Assembly (NCBI GenBank): GCA_013176395.1
Contig: JABMLP010000009.1
Span: 558,001-622,000, forward strand
DNA from: Venturia oleaginea
Taxonomy: Eukaryota; Ascomycota; Dothideomycetes; Venturiales; Venturiaceae
DNA length: 64,000 bases
Direction of reading: 5' to 3'
The notes below the pieces were generated by a model. The model saw only the letters and a list, made by a program, of their open reading frames with translations. It did not search any database and was not told the origin of the DNA. Within the stretch, counting starts at the first letter, position 1; every line of letters starts with the position of its first letter. Both the position numbers and the translations under genes were made by a program. Shown here piece by piece: positions 32,997 through 43,813 of the stretch.

Positions 32997-34026
32997 ACGC
33001 CGATTTATTTATTTTTAAAAAAAAGGCGGACTCGCACACCACTTTAGCTCCGCCGTTCTCCGTCTATGATCATACTGGCGTTCAAAATACTACGAGAGAT
33101 ACAAAAACCTTATTCCCCAAAGATGTACCGTGGGTAGCTAAAATGCTAGGGATGGGATGGGATAGGTGCTTGTCGGTCGGGTTGGTTGTACACGAATGGG
33201 TGCTGGTGGGATCAAAATAAGGTGGAGTTGGAGATTTTTGTAACGTTTTCTGTTGTTGTTTTTTGCTCGGGGTGGGCAGGTTGGTTGGAATGGGGGGTTT
33301 GAGTTTCGAAAGCATTTCCTGGGCTATGGCTGTCTGTCTGTTGCTGCTGCGCGGGTTGCGTTATTCCCTCATCATCATCATCACATCATACACACTGCTG
33401 GGTTCCCACAGGATTTTGATGATTTTTTTTTGATTTTTTTTTTTTGGGGGGGGGGGGCATGGGTTGGGTTGGGTTGAATTGGGTGCATTGCGTTCACGGG
33501 TGGGTTTGCTTGTCACTTCGCGATATTCCATGTTTCTAATTCCCCCCTCTCATCTGATTTATGTCATTCGCTGCTGTTCTTCATCCATCGTGGGATCGGC
33601 TTAGTTTTGGGTTGGCTCGGCATGTGGGATCGTTGGGTGTTTCTTGGGGATGGTTCTATTACCTCTAATTATATTATACCTCTCCCGTCCGCGTTCTTCA
33701 AGCGCTCTCGCCTGTGCTTGGCCATCGATATTGGGATAGAAGTATGATTGCACATCTTCACCTCTACATCAACGTATACGAGGCTTTCATGAGATTAACG
33801 ATGGAGATAAAGGCCAAGTAAGCACCATCTTCTACTAGCAAAACACTGTACAACAACAACGTTCCCAAGGTCTCTACGAAATATTAGCACCGCGAGCGAT
33901 GTCGGTCGGCACCTTTTTCTTTTCTCTACAAAATTATTTCCTTTTCTCGTCGTCGTATCCTTAATCCTCCCTCTGTTACCTGTTTCGAACGGCCCGCTCC
34001 AGATCTCAGCATCGAGATTCGTTTCG

Positions 34027-34062
<36 letters not shown>

Positions 34063-34852
34063 GCAACGCTTGATGGGGTAACGTCTTTGCTACTTGGCTG
34101 TTTGGGGGGTTTGTTTTGTTTAGGTTGATGGGTGATGGTGGCTTGATCGGTGGGGATGGTATGCAGGAAACCAGCTGCGAGGTTTTGAAGGTGGATGGAC
34201 TCTGAGCGACAGTGCCGAGGCGTGAAGGTTGTTATTGTCGGAATGGAGGTTAAGATTGAGTGCGTTGTTGGGAAAGGGTTGTAATTATTTTGTCTGGTGA
34301 GTGGGTGAGATGGATACACTACCTAAGACTAATGGCTGGTTCGCAAAACTATTCTTGGTGTTGATGCTACACCATTACATAGTAATGCCAGAATGCAGAT
34401 ATATTACTTGACAGCTGTGCATTTTCCAATTATCGTCTGTAGATATTCTACCGCAGTGAGTCAGCAGCGCGCAAAAAGATAAGGTCATATGCCAAAAGAT
34501 TATCACAAAACCTAGCGGTTACGTGTACGGACGGCGACGAGCATGGTTCGAACTTCCCATCTTCAAAAAGGGCAAATCTATAATTGCCCATTCATTGCCA
34601 GAGTCAGGCTTTGCAGAAATCTTATCACTACCGCGCTTAATCGGTGCTACTGTTGGATGGGTGCGAACTCGTGGTGCTACGCTACCGCTATCAATTACAC
34701 CATTGGACCGTTGGGTCTTTGTTGGTGAAGGGAGTGTGGGGAATGATGTATTTATATATCTAACACAGGAGCGGTAGATATGTTCTCCAGGAACTCGATG
34801 GTCTGGTATGGACTGCAGGTCCTGCCGTTCTCATTATCAGCCATTCCTAAGG
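32997..34852. other. Intergenic with homopolymer runs
   Basis: No gene. It contains a T/G-run near 33422-33458 and a T-run of about 30 nt at 34031-34060. A minus-strand frame across the T-run (poly-Lys) is an artefact of that run. Confidence 0.6.
34031..34060. repeat. Poly(T) tract
   Basis: About 30 consecutive T. Could be a homopolymer expansion or an old poly(A) tail on the minus strand; no retrogene was recognised beside it. Confidence 0.8.
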
Positions 34853-36627
34853 TTATCCCAACCTGACTTTCTTCCACATCCGCAGACTCTCTTGCAAATC
34901 GCTGACGATGTTACCGCCAACGCCAGCAGTATCTTTGATAAGACACAGGATACAAGATGCATATGCAAATAGCACCTTTTCTTTCCCGACCATTTCATAA
35001 TTAGCCTTTGTCATTCCACCACTTTCTACCCAACACCGCCATGAGTCAAGCATGCTTCCCATTCTCTCAGCGATTTCCTCACTGGATACCATAGACCATA
35101 ATATTCTCTCTACAATATCGTGGGTGGTGGAATCGGAACAGACCTCTCCTTCTTTAACAAGGAACAATCTGCAAGCTCCTGCGACAACATCGGTTGACAC
35201 GCGCAGACTGCTCAAAGCCTCCCTGACCACAGTCTCTAGATTCAACTCGTCCTCTACCAATTTCCTTTTCCTCTCAGCCTCCCTTTCAAAGTTCTCTTGT
35301 TTCATCCTCTCAAAACATCTCTCCTGTTTTTCGGCAGGGCTCAGACTCAGCTCCGCCATTTGTGCTTGCATGCGTTTCTGCTGTTTCACCCATGCCTCGT
35401 GCTTTTCCATTTTTTCATCGTATGGTGTTCGCCATGCTGGAACGGCTTCCTCGCTTATCAGGTCTAGTAAGACTAGGACAACACCTGGTATAGACTCCCG
35501 CTTGCTTAGTATGATTATCGAATCCGGGATTTGGAAAGACCATAGGCCGCCACGAGGGGCGCTCAAAGCAGTTGCCGCCACGGCAAACCATAAGGGCGTG
35601 GGGGAAGGATCGTTATGATGGGCTCGTAGATGAGCTAGTCGATGCTTCTTCAAGTCCTGTTTGGCCAAGACGAAGTCGAATAGCGTCAGTGAGGGCAGGC
35701 TTGAAGCTTATAATGTAGAGTGATTGTTTGTGATGAGAATCCATGATTGCAGTAGTGAGGTGAGAGCTTGTTGAAAGTCGTCGTTGGTGGCGAACATCGT
35801 CAGGGTCTAGATGATTGGTACTGGAGTACCATTTCGTCGTTTCAAATATCTCGGTAGTTTTTTGAGCATCCTCTTTCAATCTTGAAGCTTCCTCAGTGCC
35901 CACGATAGGATTATTCTCATCTTTCTCGTTGCCAGTCTCGACTACAACATCCGGCCTCTTACTCGTGTCGATCTCGGTCGGCTCAAGGTCCGTGGGTGGA
36001 CTCAGCTTCATCCAGTAAGGAGGCAAGTCATTGATTCCTCTTTTGTTCCACTCAGAGCGCCACTTTAGTGCCAGAGCCAGAAATCATCTGAGTCTTCACT
36101 GGTCGTAACGCTCAACACTGCATCCGCTGTACATGGACTTAGCATCAGCTTGGTCCCCGCCGGTGTCCAAAGTCCACTACTTCGTAAATCAGAAAATCCT
36201 TCTTGGCTCGGTACGGCCCCGAGATCTAGTTAAAAGGTAACCATTTTTTCAAAGTCCACTTCCGCTTGAGGCTGACATAGTTCGTCGTGATATTGGAATA
36301 TGTAGTCTTGACTCCAATCGATAGCTCTCTCCAATTTAATAAAGTCCAGCTTCCGCCTTTGAGACCGGACGAAGTTTCGGAGAGCTCGAAATAAGGCGGA
36401 TCCTCGCGGTCCAGGGGTATCAAACTTTTCCGCGGTATCTCGACTTCGATGATGCCAGAAAGAAGACTTGAACGTGTGATTGCGGAGACTCCATTGCGAC
36501 TCATAAGTTTTCGGATATCACGAAGCGTGAGTAGGGATTTGAGACACGTATACAGCGTGGGAAGGACACCGAGGACGGCTAATGGCACACCTATGTATGT
36601 GATGATGTCAACTGCTGATGCAGGCAT
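34853..36627 (-). pseudogene. Broken gene for a conserved fungal hypothetical protein
   Basis: Starts MPASAVDIITYIGVPLAV at 36627 with an N-terminal hydrophobic anchor and ends with RMWKKVRLG at 34853. Coding sense can be followed through the whole locus, but only by changing frame. Breaks: near 36296-36302 (KTTY switches to FQYHDELCQPQAEVDF); a TAA at 36230-36232 in that frame, then LDLGAVPSQEGFSDLR; near 36079-36086 (a T-run apparently one base short, after TSEDSDD) into ALALKWRSEWNKRGIND; and near 35640-35665 into HHNDPSPTPLWFAVAATAL. Downstream of the last break a 271-codon frame is clean, with a charged coiled coil (about 85 residues). I recall similar proteins as fungal conserved hypotheticals; no function is known. 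Sequencing error is possible for single breaks but unlikely for four. Confidence 0.7.
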
Positions 36628-37430
36628 GGTAGGTAAAGCTGGGATTAACTGGTGGATCTGGCCATGAGATTCACTGTCTCTATTAAGAGAACAGGATGAT
36701 GATGGTCAAGGGGTTCCATCTTGAGTCTTGACAGCAGAGGGAGGTAGGATACGAGGATAGGGGGTGGCTTGATGCATGATCCTGGCCATTTTGGACATGA
36801 CTCTCCGAGTATAAAACTGTCGCACGCGGAAACAGTTCTTATAGACAGAGGGCCTTACTCTTTCTACATTCGAAAGGAGTTGGAAAGCTTTGAATGCAAG
36901 ATATGGTTTGATTGATTGATTGATTGATTTTATCCTACTCGGTTGCAGCCGCTTAATCAGGCAGCTATGTCCGGTTAGGAGGACTTCATCAGACAGCCGA
37001 CACGTGATAGATTATATAATCCACCGCGCCCCACTTCGCCCCGTTCACTGAAACAAGACCAGCTGTCCCCTCCGTCCTCCCTCTTTTCCCTTAACCAGTA
37101 TCTCCAAATGCCCGCTGGCTCTTGTAGATACTGGTTATTCTGCTAGTATATCTGTGCTATGTAGACTCAAGAGGCAATGCCTCGTGTTTCGCTATCCTTC
37201 TACCTACAGTCTCCCTCTAATGCTCAGCTTTGTCTATCTGTTTCGCCTTATCCCTCAAGGCCAATGGGTTCCCTAAGTATGTTTCTGCTTGTGAAAGTTG
37301 CCTTGCACCAGATTCCTATGCGGCGGTGTATTTGGTTGTGTGATGCTGGAGACAATAGTAACCATCGTAGTCGTGATTTCGCTGCTTGGGTGTGATACTC
37401 CGGGTATGCCCGTGGACGAGGCTGTCTGGT
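36628..37430. other. Intergenic, GATT microsatellite
   Basis: A GATT repeat lies at 36910-36930. No gene recognised; a C/T-rich promoter-like stretch at 37020-37130 is followed by unrelated short frames. Confidence 0.4.
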
Positions 37431-38135
37431 AGCTGCCGTATTGTATGGCGCCGATCGTGCTATAGACCTGCCGTCTTATAGTCGGAGCCTACCTGCTGCT
37501 AGTCGCTCTCCCTACTTGCTATATCGCGCTCCTACTCTTGCCAATGCCATAACTGGGACGCAACAGTCTGGGGAGAGGCTCAAGGCTACGTCTGCTGGCT
37601 TGTAGGGAGGGGATTTGCCGCCAATAAGCTCCTTCTATACGTCCTTACTGCTTACTGTGTTGCGCACCTACTCTTGCCAATGCCATAACTGGGACGCAAC
37701 AGTTTGGGGAGAGGCTCAAGGCTCTGGACATCAGCTTGCAGCAGGACGGTTTGCGGAGACGATAGTAGATGAGGTTCTCTAGCAGCTGCCGTATCGTGTC
37801 GCACCGATTGTGTTGTAGACCTGTCGTCTTATAGTCGGAGCCTATCTGCTGCTAGTCGCTCTCCCTGCTTGCTATATCGCGCACCTACTCTTGCCAATGC
37901 CATAACTGGGACGCAACAGTCTGGGGAGAGGCTCAAGGCTACGTCTGCTAGCTTACAGGGAGGGGATTTGCCGCCAATAGGCTCCTTCTATGCGTCCTTA
38001 CTACTTACTGTGTCGCGCACCTACTCTTGCCAATGCCATAACTGGGAGGCAACAGTTTGGGGAGAGGCTCAAGGCTCTGGGCAACAGCTTGTAGCAGGAC
38101 GGTTTGCCAAGACGTTGGGAGAGGTTGTCTAGTCG
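37431..38135. repeat. 353-bp higher-order tandem repeat
   Basis: A block starting GCTGCCGTAT at 37431 recurs at 37784 (offset 353). Inside each block a 136-bp sub-repeat occurs twice: CCTACTCTTGCCAATGCC begins at 37531, 37667, 37884 and 38020. Copies differ by scattered substitutions, so the repeats are old. No coding function is convincing, although an 87-codon frame crosses the third and fourth copies. Confidence 0.85.
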
Positions 38136-39398
38136 TTGCAGTGGTGTGTGGTGCCGATTGTTGCGCACCGGGCGTCTGGTGCTTGAGTTGTGTTGAAGGT
38201 ATTGCCGTTCTAGCAGTGACTCGTCGACTCGGAGCGTTGCAGTGTCATCTGGGGTGATGAACTAACCGGGAGATAGTGACTAGATGGTTGCTGTTGTCTT
38301 TGGTGGACGCATCGTTCGTGTAGCTTGCTCATGTATTCGTCTGCTTGCTCTGCCGTGGCCGCGACGGCGACTCTAGAGGTATCTCATCGACGCTGAGGGA
38401 CGCGCGATGGCCTCTAGAGGCCGGAGCGGCCACTGGCAGAGGTGTTTTGATGATCTTTAGATGATACTTCTGTAAATTCCAAAAATTGAGTTCTCGCTGT
38501 GTGTGCTGTTTTCAATGCAAGATATGGGTACGGGATGCCGATGAAATTGGTGGAGCTTTGAAGCACGTTAAGGGCTAGGGTAGCGTCGGTGCAATCTTTC
38601 CGGCGGCGATCCTTCGAAGCAACAACAACTTACATAGTAACAACTTACCTCCGTGTTCCATCATCATACAGCTGTGTAATAGCATGCTTTTCATACATGA
38701 CATGCTATGAGTCTTCAAGCGTCTCAATAACAAAGCCAGCTTCTTGGACATTCTCTCGACTTCATCGCCCCCCTTGAGAGACACGTTGAACAGGAAGCTT
38801 AGCGGCCGAGCAAACACCATACAAATGTCACCATCACGGAATTCATTGGTAACCCAAATCCCGAACTGGGCGGAAGGGTATTTGACTGACGACGAAGAAT
38901 TTGAGCCGATGATCAACAGCCATGCAAGAGGTTGACTGAAAGCGCAGCACATCGAAAGAGTTCACTGCCTCACTAGGGCTACGAACGTCAGAACCGCATG
39001 GCTTTGTTCCTGGCAATGACAAATTGATACCCCTCTCCAGGATTATCTCAACAGAACTCTTCCCACATTCCCTTCCCACATTCCGCATGCCACACATGAT
39101 GAACCCAGCAATTCCAAGACATCTGGAAATTGGAGGCGCGAAGTTAACGAGATTAGCTGAATGTCCGTCTAGTATGCGTACAGCTCTGCTGTAATAGCAG
39201 GCGTTGCTGCTATGCGGAGCACAATCTGTTTGCAAGCGAAAAAAGATTTGCTGGGGCGCTGGAATGTGTTTAGGCCTTCTTCCACGGTCAAACAAACACT
39301 GGCATGTCACTCTTACAGGGGTACAACTGCTCTACCCATAAAGCATTGCCAATGCTTGCACTAGGCTATCATCCATTCTGCAGACATTCACAGTGACC
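38136..39398. other. Intergenic with possible degraded minus-strand gene
   Basis: 38650-39310 on the minus strand shows protein-like text in two overlapping frames (GIWVTNEFRDGDICMVFARP, and RNVGRECGKSSVEIIL upstream). A clean GTAAGT donor follows EHGG near 38650. It may be an eroded multi-exon gene. It could not be assembled. Confidence 0.3.
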
Positions 39399-40340
39399 AT
39401 GATGCACAAATCACTCGCTATTCACCTTGGTCTCGGTGTAGCTATCTTCTCGTGCATCAAGGCCCAATTCCCGCAGAAATGCTACTACGCTCCAAACAAA
39501 CTCGCTGGATCAGCCATCATCCCTTGCGGAGACCCAATAACGGGAGTGAAGTCTTGCTGTCAAAATGGCGACTTCTGCATGTCGGATTTAGTGTGCTTCA
39601 ACGCCGCGACAGGAGTTACTTACCAGTATGGTTGTACGGACCGCTCCTACACAGATCAATCATGTCCCAAAAAGTGTGGCCTAGATGTCGGCAAGTACTC
39701 CAGGGCCCTACAAGCAGCCAAGAAAGCTGACGATAGTTGCACAGAGAAATCGAACTGGATTGGTCTGGTCTAATGTAATGGCAGCAGTGGAAACCAGTGG
39801 GATTGCAATCACCCCGATACCTGTGGGCAATATTGTCCCACGAACTCTGTTTGGCAACAAGCTATTCAGACTTTACCAGCAAGACCTTCTGGCTGCGATA
39901 ACCTGTCTTCCCAGAAAAATGCGTTCGCTGGCCTCACCAAGCTCGCCCAACTCATACACCTACCCACGAATCTGGGGGACCCGACCTGGTACTACTCCGT
40001 CTCAGCAGTTGGAGGATCGACCACAACAGTATCTGCCACCACGCCATTTGCAACAAATAGAAACTCTGGATCTTTGGCGCAAACCTCCCCTGCAGCCAGT
40101 CTGAGCACCGGCGCGAAAGCTGGAATTGGCGCAGGCATTGGCGGTGCTACACTCATAATTGCCGCCATAGCAGCGTTCATACTCATGAAAAGGCGGAGAC
40201 GATCGAAACATCAGGAGAGTGTAGGCACAGCACCAAGCAGCACTTTTACTGAGCAAACCATTGATGAGAATTATTGGTCCCCGAAAGCTGAACTGGCGAG
40301 TGACGCACAAACCCAACGTTTTTCGGTGCAACCGCCATAG
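39399..40340 (+). pseudogene. Single-pass surface receptor gene with one in-frame stop
   Basis: Open from the ATG at 39399 to the TAG at 40338-40340 (313 codons) except for one TAA at 39771-39773 (codon 125). Before it are a signal peptide (MMHKSLAIHLGLGVAIFSCIKA) and a cysteine-rich ectodomain (QKCYYAPN, IIPCGDPITGVKSCC). After it the same frame continues with more cysteines (CNGSSGNQWDCNHPDTC), a Ser/Thr-rich stalk, a glycine-zipper transmembrane helix (GAGIGGATLIIAAIAAFIL) and a basic juxtamembrane RRRRSK tail. This is the layout of fungal cell-wall sensors or surface receptors of unknown ligand. Coding character is the same on both sides of the stop, no intron fits around it, and UAA-U is not a known read-through context, so it reads as a fresh nonsense mutation, an error or unusual read-through. 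Confidence 0.75.
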
Positions 40341-40894
40341 GAGCTACCTACCAACCATTCTGGGCAGGATCTATCATTTGTGGGACAAGGAGGAGTGGGC
40401 TCTGGACCACACGAATTACAAGATACCAATTTGGCTGGACATACCCATGCTGTGTGAGGTCGAGGGTGGTGAAGCATTGACATGAAATATTTTTCGTGTG
40501 CATCTGCTAACTTTGGCTACTGGTTGATAGCATTGAATCACCGAGCACAACTTTCTTTCCCCGATCTGAACGCCTTCCGCTTTTCCGCTGGAGCTGGCCA
40601 TTTCAATTCAGTCCAAGGACATGGTCGCAAGACTTCTTACCTAAATCCAATACTAGCATCTTCGAGCCCACATTCAAGCTATACCTACAGCCTGGTCTTT
40701 CACTCCTCACTCCGAAACACTTTGTCCTCTTCGGGAACATCCTTATCATTAGGGCCCCAGCAAGCACCCGCCGACATTAGTTCCGATCCCCAAATCAAGT
40801 GTTTGTAGCTTCTTTGCATGCAATCAGGGGCTTTGTGGAGACGACCTTGTTGTGTGATGTAATGTAGACCACAAGATAACTCCGAGCCTGGCGT
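40341..40894. other. Intergenic, nothing recognised
   Basis: A plus-strand frame at 40482-40808 is Ser-rich and has no recognisable domain. Confidence 0.4.
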
Positions 40895-41549
40895 CTAACG
40901 ACCGCTGATTACACTCACTGCGTGCCTGTCTTTATCGTCCTTGGCTGGCGTGAACGATACGTACACGCTCCACCTATGGAACTCACGATGGATATGAGGT
41001 TGTGAAATTACGAGGTTGGTCTCGGGGAGTAGACATTTCGGCAACTCCAGTATCTTTTCCCACTCGCCAGTATTTTCTGAGTCGTCGACGGTAAGATCTC
41101 CCAGATGGACCGACTTCAAGCTTTTTCGATGCATTTGTAGCAGACCTTCAAGGCAACAATTCTTGATTCCACTTGCATTATCGATTTTCAGGCTCTCGAG
41201 TGTTGGCATGGGGACCTTGGCTAGTATGCTGAGGCACAGCTCATGATTTATACCCACTCCAAGCGAGGAAAGTTGGGAGTGAATGAATGTTTCTGAGAAG
41301 TCCGATGCACCCGGGAAACTGGGCTTACAAGGCTCTTAGATGACCCTCCTCCTCACGCGGCCCTACTACCAATCCCTCCCCTTCGAACCCCTCCTCATCA
41401 CTGCCCCGATCGTCCTCCAAGATCTCCAGGTAGCCCTCGACGGTGAGGTTCTGAATGCGTCGAGCCAGGTGCAGGTTTCTTTGTAGTCCAGCCATCTTAG
41501 TCTCGGCATTGTTTGAGCGATACCTGAATGAGATGGTTGTATCATTCAT
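40895..41549 (-). other. F-box/LRR-like gene remnant
   Basis: Two minus-strand segments look like the back half of an ascomycete F-box protein. 41325-41549 reads TTISFRYRSNNAETKMAGLQ and IQNLTVEGYLEILEDD, then an acidic stretch; 40895-41257 reads leucine-rich sequence (MPTLESLKIDNASGIKNC, KSLKSVHLGDLTVDD). Between them GTAAGC and CTTCTCAG could be an intron, but phases do not match (2 versus 1). No F-box itself was found upstream. Likely incomplete or decayed. Confidence 0.4.
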
Positions 41550-42367
41550 GTAATGGTCGATGAAGGCTTAGAAGGACCTGGTGGCAACTTCATGATTCGA
41601 GAATCGAAGGTTGAGGAGGTCTTGTGATTGGACAAAGGACGCGATACGCTCCGTCATCTCCGTTGGTATCATGAGGATGGTGAGCTTGGAGGTGACAATC
41701 ACATCGGCAGTGTGGACAGATGCCATCTACATCGCATCAGTAAGTTTGTATCGATGAGAAGAAGTATTGAGTGGTGGGTGGCTAACCTTGTTCTCACGCT
41801 CGCAATGAGTTGGTGGTCAATGTGAGTGGAAGGGAATGAGAGAGAAGTGGTATCGCAGTGAGCCACTAGTGACCACTGCACACTGTGTTACGTCCGGCAC
41901 GTGAGTTCGATACTTTGTGTTGAAAACGCCACAGTCGGATTACCAATTCTCTAACTTTAGGCAACACCTGAAATCACCTTCTCGCTTAGTGTCGATAGTG
42001 ACACATCCTGCCGAACACTGAAATCGAACTCACTAGAAACTAATATCTCTAGGTAAGGAATTCAAAAACCAATGGAATCTTCGAGGACTACTAAATGTGT
42101 CAGGTCCGGGTAACTTCCTCATGTTCGCCTCGAGTACGACTTCCTACCAGGATTAAACCTAACGTTATTAACCATCATGGATTGAAACTCCTGCCAACCT
42201 CGCCCCCAGCGCCACCTTATGCGTCCCAATTTGGAAAGGTCAGATTTCCGGCTTGCAGAATATCAAATACATCATCGCCTGTGAATCGTCAGCCTCGCCG
42301 TTCAGCCACAGAATGGCAGCAATGCTGTCACCAGTAGCCGTTTTGAGAAACATATTATTCGAATCTT

Positions 42368-42453
42368 GTTGAGTATCAAATTGGTATATGTTATCTCTAT
42401 ATCGAGGTGGTGGCACAGAGGTCCTCTTTTGGCTTAATAGTAAAATTCAACAG
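42368..42453. repeat. Diverged direct repeat, copy 1
   Basis: Starts GTTGAGTATCAAATTGG. It pairs with 42806-42890 at an offset of 438; most differences are transitions. Confidence 0.75.
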
Positions 42454-42805
42454 TTATGAGTCCGGCTTTGCGCTAGCCCTTAAGCTTAACGCCCCCACAA
42501 TTTCCAACCAGCTACCGCGACGGAGAACATGCCCCCCCGTACCACGACATGTCGCTACACGACTGTCGCTCACTTATACATCACTTACGTATTGCACACT
42601 GCACTCAATTCATACACCGCGATAGTAAATTCACACCGCTTTACTTAATTCGCACACCGCTACATACTATATCGCAAACAAGTCGGCTATATACTGTGTA
42701 GCTCTTTCAAGAGCTTCCTGCCCCATTGGTCGTAGATCTTACCTACTCTCCGTACGAATTGCCACTTTCCAAATTCGACATGTACACAGAAATTTGAGAG
42801 GATAT

Positions 42806-42890
42806 GTTGAGTATCAAATCAGTATATATTATCACTATGTCAAGGTAGTGGCATAGAGGTTTTTTGGCTCAATGGTGAAATTTAACAAAC
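42806..42890. repeat. Diverged direct repeat, copy 2
   Basis: Starts GTTGAGTATCAAATCAG. Same unit as 42368, with a 2-nt deletion and many C/T and G/A differences. Confidence 0.75.
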
Positions 42891-43813
42891 CTCACGTCAC
42901 CGCATGGGACACTAGGTATGATTACTGAGCATGCGCAAACACTTGGGATTCCAGCGTCAGTGAAAATCTAATGCAAAAGACATTATAACCAGATCTGATC
43001 AATGTGGCAATGATATCGCTGCTCTGCCACCCTGGGTGAGTAAGCCCCAAGTTCTGCCATGTTATACTTGGGAGAGGTCCCTATCGATTGTTACCTATAG
43101 CCGAAAACCGCATCGCAAGTGAAATCCATCACTCCTACCTCACATATCAGTCCTTGTCTCAGGCTCGTAGGCAGGAGAAAGTATCTTACTCTTAATCTAC
43201 CACTCAACGTAGCCAGTAGTCCAAAAAGTTAGAATGAACTCGTCAAATAGGGCGTCCGTCCTAATATGGCCGGCGACAATGATACTGCCTTCATCTTCCG
43301 TCCTGGACACAATCATCATACCGAATGATAAAAGTCTGTCCTTTCCAATCGTACTCACTAAACGTGCGTTAGCTGTCAAAATCAGTCGCGTTATTCAGGT
43401 GCTGCCAGGAGATATGATAATTTCAAGGAGTTACAAAGCACGGCAATCTTTGTGTCGTGAGGTAGTACAAGAATCTCGATCTCAGGTGGAGGTGTTTTGT
43501 AAACCTAGGATATTGGCCATGATCAACCATACAGCCACTGCGACTGATCAAAATGTCAGTCGTATCGAGATGCATGCATCTGGCCCGGTTCATCATGGTT
43601 TCCTGCTCCGCGTGAGATACATCTCCTGGTCCTTATTCCGAACATTCGACCCGACACACATCGAGCTGCTTACGTCCTCGAACCCGATTGGATAGTCAAT
43701 CATTATCGATTAGAATGTGATTCTAATTGGGGCTCTAGAGTTCGCTATGCATTGCCAATAAATCACCATAACTGCCAAAGTGTAAGGTATATCAAGATCA
43801 GAAAATGGGTAGC

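Larger units (their letters stand above)
41550..43813. other. Gene-poor AT-rich region
   Basis: No credible gene. It contains a diverged repeat pair (annotated) and a short stretch of CACACCGCT-like repeats at 42615-42665. Confidence 0.5.

Noticed and set aside
33795..34319. Minus-strand 174-codon ORF
   Set aside because: Contains a poly-lysine run created by the T-tract at 34031-34060 and no other coding character.
37869..38132. 87-codon ORF across the 353-bp repeat
   Set aside because: Not preserved in the sister copies of the repeat; frames differ between units.
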